From assembly GCA_963969395.1 (NCBI GenBank), contig OZ017805.1, forward strand, positions 1,736,001 to 1,800,000: a stretch of 64,000 nucleotides of DNA, given 5' to 3'. Of the stretch, positions 58,459 through 64,000 are shown one piece after another (position 1 is the first letter of the stretch; each line of letters begins with the position of its first letter). The position numbers were made by a program, and so were the translations under genes. The notes under the pieces are model-generated. The model was not told where the DNA came from. It did not search any database and saw only the letters and a program-made list of their open reading frames with translations. This DNA is from Pseudoscleropodium purum (taxonomy: Eukaryota > Streptophyta > Bryopsida > Hypnales > Brachytheciaceae).

Positions 58459-59388
58459 TGAAAAAAAAAAAAAAAAAAAAAATTTTTTAAAGTCGGCGCT
58501 GAATGCAGCGTTCAAATGAGTGGAAAACAATTCCGATTATTTACACTTGCACTTCTGTGCACAATACAAAACTACATGGCCTTAAGTACCAAGAAGTCCG
58601 CTACAGTAAGAGGCACTTCGCCCAAGCAGCCCAAGCGTTCTACATTCATGTTAGTTGCCCACGCAGGCATACAAATCTAATCACAGTCCACAGGCATGGC
58701 TCATCACTTGGACATGACCTTCACCCTCTACCATACCTTGGTCCTGTAATCAATAAACCATTCTCTACCTTGAAATCTGTGATCAATACCCCATCCTCTA
58801 ATTTCTTGAAACCAAGCCATGGCCAATTTACCTGTCCGAAAACAATAAACCCGGCTGAGGCCTCCCAAACATCTTCTCCACCTCCAATTCAGACCCTAAT
58901 GAAGCTCCAAACTTCCAATCAGCCCTAAATGGAGGCTACTACTCACAATCAGCACCTCAAGGGCAATTATGGCCTCCAACACCCCTAGTTGGATCACACA
59001 AACTCCAAAGTAGCCTACTTGCCTCTCAATGGCTCCACAAGGTTCACAAGGACACAACTCAGCCCTCAATGGATGGCAAATTCCACTCCTTTGCCTCACT
59101 CAATCACAAGGGCACAAATCAGCCCTCAATGGACTCTCAATGTACTCTTCTAAGCACAAACTCAAACTAGGAGCATGCAACCTGCCCTCACAAGGTGTGA
59201 TTACTACCATAAGCAATCTCTCACCCAAAATGCACTCAAAACCTCACAAACCAAAAAGCCCCAAATAACTTACACCATATGGTTTGTAGGTGAATAAGAC
59301 ACAAAACGCTGATTGCTCCTCCAAGCTCTCCTCCAAATGATATGAAATTCTCCCTCAAGCGCAACTCCAAGTGCGTGGGCCCATAACC
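58459..59388 (-). other. Copia 5' leader with long poly(A/T) tract
   Basis: About 1.08 kb lies between the 5' LTR and the gag ATG, long for copia. It has a run of about 24 A on the plus strand (58459-58482) followed by TTTTTT. No coding is supported; the 58503-58928 frame is not recognisable. Confidence 0.5.
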
Positions 59389-59644
59389 TATTGAGATTAC
59401 AAAGTCATGTATGAGAGAAAGGCTTTACTTAGATGGTAGAACGATACACGAAGCCACATGAGTGGGCTCAACTTAAGCTAGAAGCCTTTCCTAGTTATCC
59501 ACAAACCATGTGGGATAACTAACTACATTGGGCTGCCTTTGACTACGAGCAATACCCATGGACTCTAACACTAACTAAGTGTCTAAAGCTACTCCTAAGG
59601 CTAACTGTACATGGTCTACGCTAGTATGTACAAAATCTCTAACA
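59389..59644 (-). repeat. Copia 5' LTR
   Basis: 256 bp, near-identical to 55899-56152, flanked outside by CGGAC. Contains the promoter of the copia transcript on the minus strand. Confidence 0.9.
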
Positions 59645-59705
59645 CGGACGGCCACGGGCGGACAAATCTGGTGTAAACCGATCGGACGGCAAAGGACGGA
59701 TTGCT
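59645..59705 (-). promoter_or_regulatory. Distal part of the CGGACG block cut off by copia
   Basis: CGGACGGCCACGGGCGGAC and GATCGGACGGCAAAGGACGG continue the block at 55735-55898. With the copia element and one copy of the duplication removed, the junction reads GATCGGACGGCC, a word that recurs at 417 and 61951. Confidence 0.5.
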
Positions 59706-60408
59706 CTAGTATATATATTTTTTATATGAGTTTCGAGTTTCATTTTGTTTTCAAGTCTTAAGGCAGGCTGGGAGCCTCAAAAATGGTGCATCTAAGACCT
59801 GATCCGTTTTTTTCATCTATTTTTTTGGATCGGAATATTTTTTTCTCATTTTTCAGACAAAGAGAAATTGATGAGAAATTAAAATCAAGTGGTTTTGTAT
59901 TTTTTCAAAGATTTGTAATTTATTTATAAATTTTCAAATGACTTGCATCATAGGTCCCTATTGTGACCCTAGGTCTTTCATAAATGGTGCACTTGCAATT
60001 TTAAATAAAAATGGAAAAAATAAAGAGAAGGATTAACTCTTGTATTTAATAATGTGTTTTTTTTCGGTGCAATCCATCAATGTACTTGTCAATTAAAGAA
60101 CCATAAATAAACCATTTCAGTGAACTTCCATATTTTTATTATTTATCAAAGTCGCTTATAGCCTTATACATTAACGCTATTATAAAATAATACAATGATG
60201 TCTTCAACAATATGCTTGCCTATATACATACTTGGTGTACACTATTACACAACACTTTTTGAAAAAGTGAACAAAATTGTTGTTCAAAATTGTTCTATTT
60301 ATTTAAAATTTTATACTACTTCTACCAATCTAGTGCTTTATACTTGTCATGAGAGTAAAAATGAGAAAATCGAGCAAATACATGCTCACTATATACTTGC
60401 ATGGTTTT
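59706..60408. other. AT-rich non-coding sequence
   Basis: No gene. It begins with TAGTATATATATT directly after the GC block and lies downstream of the gene at 60409-61662, so part may be its 3' untranslated region. Confidence 0.4.
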
Positions 60409-61662
60409 TTATTCGGAATCTGAATCGGACTCAAATTGTTGACCGGTGCCTCTTCCTTGTACTCCAATGAACGGACCACCTCCATAGTTTCCGTGATATC
60501 TACTCGGTGCACCTCCTTGTCCATAGCTTGAACCTCCAAAAGGAGGAGAAGGAACCGGAGTAGTAGGCTCTGATCCTCTTTCATTTGAAGCCTCGTAATA
60601 AAAGGCCCCATGATGCCCATATGAATCACTTCTAGTTGATCCCGGATAGTATTGGGCGCTTCGGTGAAGAGAGCAACTATACTACGGGGTTACATGGCTT
60701 CCTCCACTACCTTCAGAGCCCACTTGAGTGGGTATAGTATAATATGAACCAGATCCACTAGACCTACCATAGTGCGTGTTGCCATAGCTACCTACTCCAT
60801 TTTGAGAGCCAATTTCAGGGGGAGTGCCATAATGAGAACCAACTGCACTTGAACCACCATAATGCGTGGATCCATAGTTCCCTCTTCCACCTTCATATCT
60901 ATTTTGAGGATTGTAACCAGAGTATGAATCATCTCTTCTTTGTTCAGATCCTTGCGTTTCATATTCACGTTTGTAGGACCCACCATGCCTATCTTGCCGT
61001 CCACGATCTTGAAGGCTTCTGCGTGTTGCTTCTTGCATTTGTTGTTCGAATTCAATTCGTTCTCGTTCTTCTACTCGCTCGTGCCTAACTCCAAATGTGA
61101 CAGGCGCTTGCATATCATCGTCATCTGTCCACGCATCTTCAGCATCTCGTAGAACAACTGAAGGTTGTTATAGAGAACCTCGAGTGGACCACTCTGGCAT
61201 GCAATCGCTTGCGCCCCTCCACTGTGTATCTATAACGGCATCCGTGCGCGTATAGTTCTCCACATTGCGACCTGTAGCGGTACGCCAGTCCACGTCCTTG
61301 TGGAGTACAATCTCTATCCAAACCATTGCCATAACATTATAATTCATTATATTTGGTTTGGCACTTTTAATGCCAAGAACTCGATGCACTTGTGTGTATC
61401 GTTGTTTGAAGTGCTCACTTTGGCACGTAGACATTTGTCCTTCCCAACGTGGCGCTTGGTGCTCTACATGTTCACGTCGCCAAAGTTTTTGAATATGAGT
61501 CATTTTCACATACTTCTTGCACATTGAGCAATCCCACACTTTTGTTGGTTCCTCTTTCCATCCCGGTTCACTCACGCACAATGGATCGCCCCAAGCATCC
61601 CAATCAAACAATTGGAGTTTTCCCTTTCGACTACTTTTTTTGGGTGTTCTATCTTTCGGCAT
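60409..61662 (-). pseudogene. E3 Tyr/Gly/Ser-rich gene with the N-terminal domain shared with E1
   Basis: ATG at 61662 (MPKDRTPKKSSRKGK), then one frame of 418 codons to TAA 60411, with TAA at codon 165 and TAG at codon 327 and no frameshift. Residues about 32-125 are homologous to E1 ORF1: EPGWKEEPTKVW, MCKKYVKMTHIQKLWRRE, STCQSEHFKQRYTQVHRVL, IMNYNVMAMVWIEI, DVDW. After it comes a Glu/Arg-rich stretch (RVEERERIEFEQQMQ) and then a long Tyr/Gly/Ser/His-rich low-complexity part (repeats such as GNYGSTHYGGSSAVGSHYG) ending QQFESDSDSE. Such Y/G/S-rich tails are prion-like and often drive condensates; that is inference. Both E3 genes start MPK(D/E). No transposase motif. Confidence 0.6.
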
Positions 61663-61799
61663 GATGAAGCTGAAGCAAAGAGAATGAAACAATTAGAAAG
61701 CTTAAGAACCAAAATTTTGATTTAATTAATTAATTAAACTTTTACAAGCGTGAACTTTGTGAAAATTTGTAACAATCTCACAACAATCGTTCACTCAAA

Positions 61800-62150
61800 G
61801 CGGAGGGGGCGTGTAGAGCTTCCAAGGCACTGGTCCGCCCACTCCAAAAGAAAACGACTGTTTGAAATGAGCCATCCGCCTCTCCATATATAGGTGGAGG
61901 GCTTGAGGTGGATGTCAAGATCATGCTGACCACATCAGTCTGCGTGTCAATCGGACGGCCGTATTAGAGCGGACGGGTATCGGGGCGGATGGGGCAGACA
62001 GGGCGAACGCCGGTTTGGATGGAAGGGCGGACGTTGGATTGGGCGGACAGGGCGGACGGCGGACAGGTATCGGGGTAGACGGGGCCTAGGCGGATTGGGC
62101 AGACGGATATGCAGGCGGACGAGGCGATTTGATCTTGAAGCACTCCGACG
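61800..62150 (-). promoter_or_regulatory. CGGACG-rich promoter block of the Tyr/Gly-rich gene with TATA box
   Basis: On the minus strand a CpG-rich block of GGACG/CGTCC words (61945-62135) leads to CCACCTATATATGGAG (about 61902-61887), a good TATA box some 225 bp before ATG 61662. The block contains AATCGGACGGCCGTAT, which matches GATCGGACGGCCGTAAT of the MITE centre (417). It is similar to blocks 685-896 and 55735-55898. Whether it is also a degraded element terminus cannot be decided. Confidence 0.5.
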
Positions 62151-62574
62151 TCCATATTTTGCACAATAAACAGAGGTCTTCATGGCACTGTATAGTCCAA
62201 CTAACTTTTCATTCATCCAATGTAAAATTTGAAATTAAAAAAGGTAGCCTTCCTTTATGACCAAATTTATGAATTCTTGGTAAATGATATTTTTGTACAA
62301 AGATATGAGCTAAAATGTGCAAAAATTCACGAAAGGATTGTGACGTTTAATATATGTGTGCCCAAATATTCTTATTGCATTGTGTATAAAGCAATTGTAA
62401 GAAGGTAGTTGAATAAAAATTGTACTATTAAATTGAATTAGTTGACATCTAATCACTTAGTAAACCGCTAAATGTCCAAGTCCTTGCAAGTGTGTTCTAG
62501 CTATCGAAAAAGAACATGGACTTATAGTTATCCCCAATGAAGTAAATTGTTCTTTTTTCAAAATCTAACGGTAT

Positions 62575-62775
62575 AGATGTTTAACCTCTAAAGTTCTTTT
62601 CACTAAAAACACTTCAAAACTACCAATAGTAGTGCAAATACCAAGTCTTAGAAGAAAAATACTTTTGGGCATATATAACTGTAGGATCTTGTAGTAAATT
62701 AGTTGGAAAAGATGTAGAAAAAAATTTAGACAAATCCACCATTTGGATTGTAAGATATTAGGTATTGAGTGTTTC
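62575..62775 (+). repeat. E3-type non-coding repeat, copy 2
   Basis: Matches 52725-52925 in the same orientation, at a similar distance from a CGGACG block. It suggests that a second E-type element begins near 61.9 kb and runs out of the window to the right. Confidence 0.55.
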
Positions 62776-62779
62776 ATTT

Positions 62780-64000
62780 AACAAGGCTATTCAATTATGT
62801 CTATTAATGAACAATTGGTAGGCTAACAAACCTAACTTAGCATGTATTTTAATATTTGTTGCAATTGTTTTAGGAATATTATAACATAACACTATTATAA
62901 TATTCTTATAAATGATATAGTACTAAATCATTTCAAAATCAACAACATTTGAACATAATCTGTCAATCTTGTCTTCCATACTCCTTTAATGATATATATA
63001 TATATAAATATATATACATACATAAAATATATTAATAAATCAACATGAACAAATCAATGATTATATATTTCATAGATCTATTTTTCATCAATCAAATAAG
63101 AGTGCATGTTCAAATATAGACAAAGATGGTTTCTCCATTTGTTTCCAAAAAATAGATAAACAAATAGAGAAAGATATGAAGTGAATGTTACTTGTAGAAT
63201 TAGAAGGAAAGAAATTGAAGTACTCAATTGCATTTTATTAAATTGGAAAATTGCATGTGAATGGATGGTATGAATTAATCTTCATAGATGCTAAACTCAT
63301 ACGAGTTGCATTTCAACATTTATGATTTATGCAATTGATTGAATTGAAAGCTCTTGTAATTACATTTTCAAATTTTCGATTCAATCATTCAAATTTGCAA
63401 GAGTGATTTATGATAGATTTATAACTTTAAATGTGAAAGCATTCAATGTCTTTATGCATTTGTTCATTAATATATTAATTTTAAATAAATAATATATTTT
63501 TTTTATAACATATGCATAAACCATTGCATTAAAAAAAACTAAAAACTAAAAGCCAAGACAAATAGGCTGGTCAAATGAAGAGAACAAGAGAACAAGAGCC
63601 CTACGAGAAAGCAAAGCAAAAAAGAAAATATCAAAAGGATTCAAAGGAAGGAGCAAGATGCATTCTTGCAAGACCGTAGAATACATAATGATTTCAAAAT
63701 CCAAACACAAATATATTTTCTATTTCAGTGAGAGCCAAAAATGAAAAATGAACTACCCTGCTCTCAAAGATTGTACAATGTACACGTTATACAAAATGAA
63801 CATATAACAAAAAGAGTAGAAGACATCGTTTATCATGATTTAAAACTGAAATGATTTTTTCTTTCTATATAGAATATTTTATGAAATGTAACAATGTATT
63901 TAATTATCATAGTAATTGGTAGAAATCTTTGTGCAATACATAGAAACATTTCATTCATGTGGAGTTTTTTCATTTATTTAGGATTAAAATTAAAGTATTA
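62780..64000. other. Unassigned AT-rich DNA
   Basis: No open frame or repeat family is supported. There is a (TA)n tract at about 62994-63013. Confidence 0.5.

Larger units (their letters stand above)
55899..59644 (-). mobile_element. Ty1/copia retrotransposon with deleted reverse transcriptase
   Basis: Two LTRs of about 255 bp (55899-56152 and 59389-59644), 5-bp duplication CGGAC (55894-55898, 59645-59649), polypurine tract AAAGTGGGAG next to the 3' LTR, and a gag-pol relic on the minus strand. The inner 3' part of pol (reverse transcriptase and RNase H) is missing. Total length is 3746 bp against about 5 kb for full copia elements. It inserted into the CGGACG block between E3 sequences. 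The primer-binding site is not obvious. Confidence 0.9.

Noticed and set aside
1105..61662. A non-standard genetic code with TAA/TAG read as Gln
   Set aside because: Most stops in the E genes fit Gln codons, but the young intact C-family ORF has 552 codons without any TAA/TAG inside and ends in TAG, and the D relics show TGA stops as well. Standard code plus decay is simpler.
231..62150. A hAT transposase gene in the E elements
   Set aside because: No hAT dimerisation motif, BED finger or DDE-type region was recognised in any frame; the superfamily call rests on ends and duplication length only.

Overview
This window looks like nuclear DNA from a land plant with a large, repeat-rich genome. 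The reasons are a Ty1/copia element with a UBN2-type gag, a CACTA element with DUF4218/DUF4216-like regions, and plant-type TTTAGGG motifs near 540-555. The clade cannot be told from the window. I see no convincing host housekeeping gene, tRNA or rRNA; almost everything recognisable is mobile or tandemly repeated.

Layout. 231-4940: a small hAT-like MITE, then a larger element (E1) with a 3.4 kb single-frame gene (shared N-terminal domain, coiled coil, RING-H2) and a hAT-like right terminus. 4941-13480: a satellite of about 221-bp units, invaded by element D1 (4987-8552) and by a 307-bp Mutator-like MITE. About 13.5-35.1 kb: a decayed CACTA/En-Spm element with a TNP2-type transposase relic on the minus strand. 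It is split by a nest of D-family elements: D2a (20942-31657) holds D2b and D3. 35.1-38.6 kb: unassigned. 38617-45571: two almost identical 3313-bp C-family elements in inverted orientation, each with an intact 552-aa ORF, 329 bp apart. 46289-49842: D4, minus strand. 52.2-62.8 kb: E3, sequence of the same type as E1, with a protein-kinase-like gene and a Tyr/Gly-rich gene, split by a copia element (55899-59644) that has lost its reverse transcriptase.

How the parts connect. The C and D elements are one lineage: TGT...ACA ends, 5-bp target duplications, no long terminal repeats, and one ORF with a plant-transposon-protein-like N-terminus and a coiled-coil C-terminus. The E elements are another lineage: CAGGGTTGAC ends, CGGACG-rich blocks at the termini and upstream of each gene with a TATA box at the block edge, and genes for a RING-H2 protein, a kinase-like protein and two proteins that share a new N-terminal domain. 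The E genes stay in one frame for 1.25-3.4 kb apart from isolated stop codons. The E elements are the best candidate here for something undescribed.
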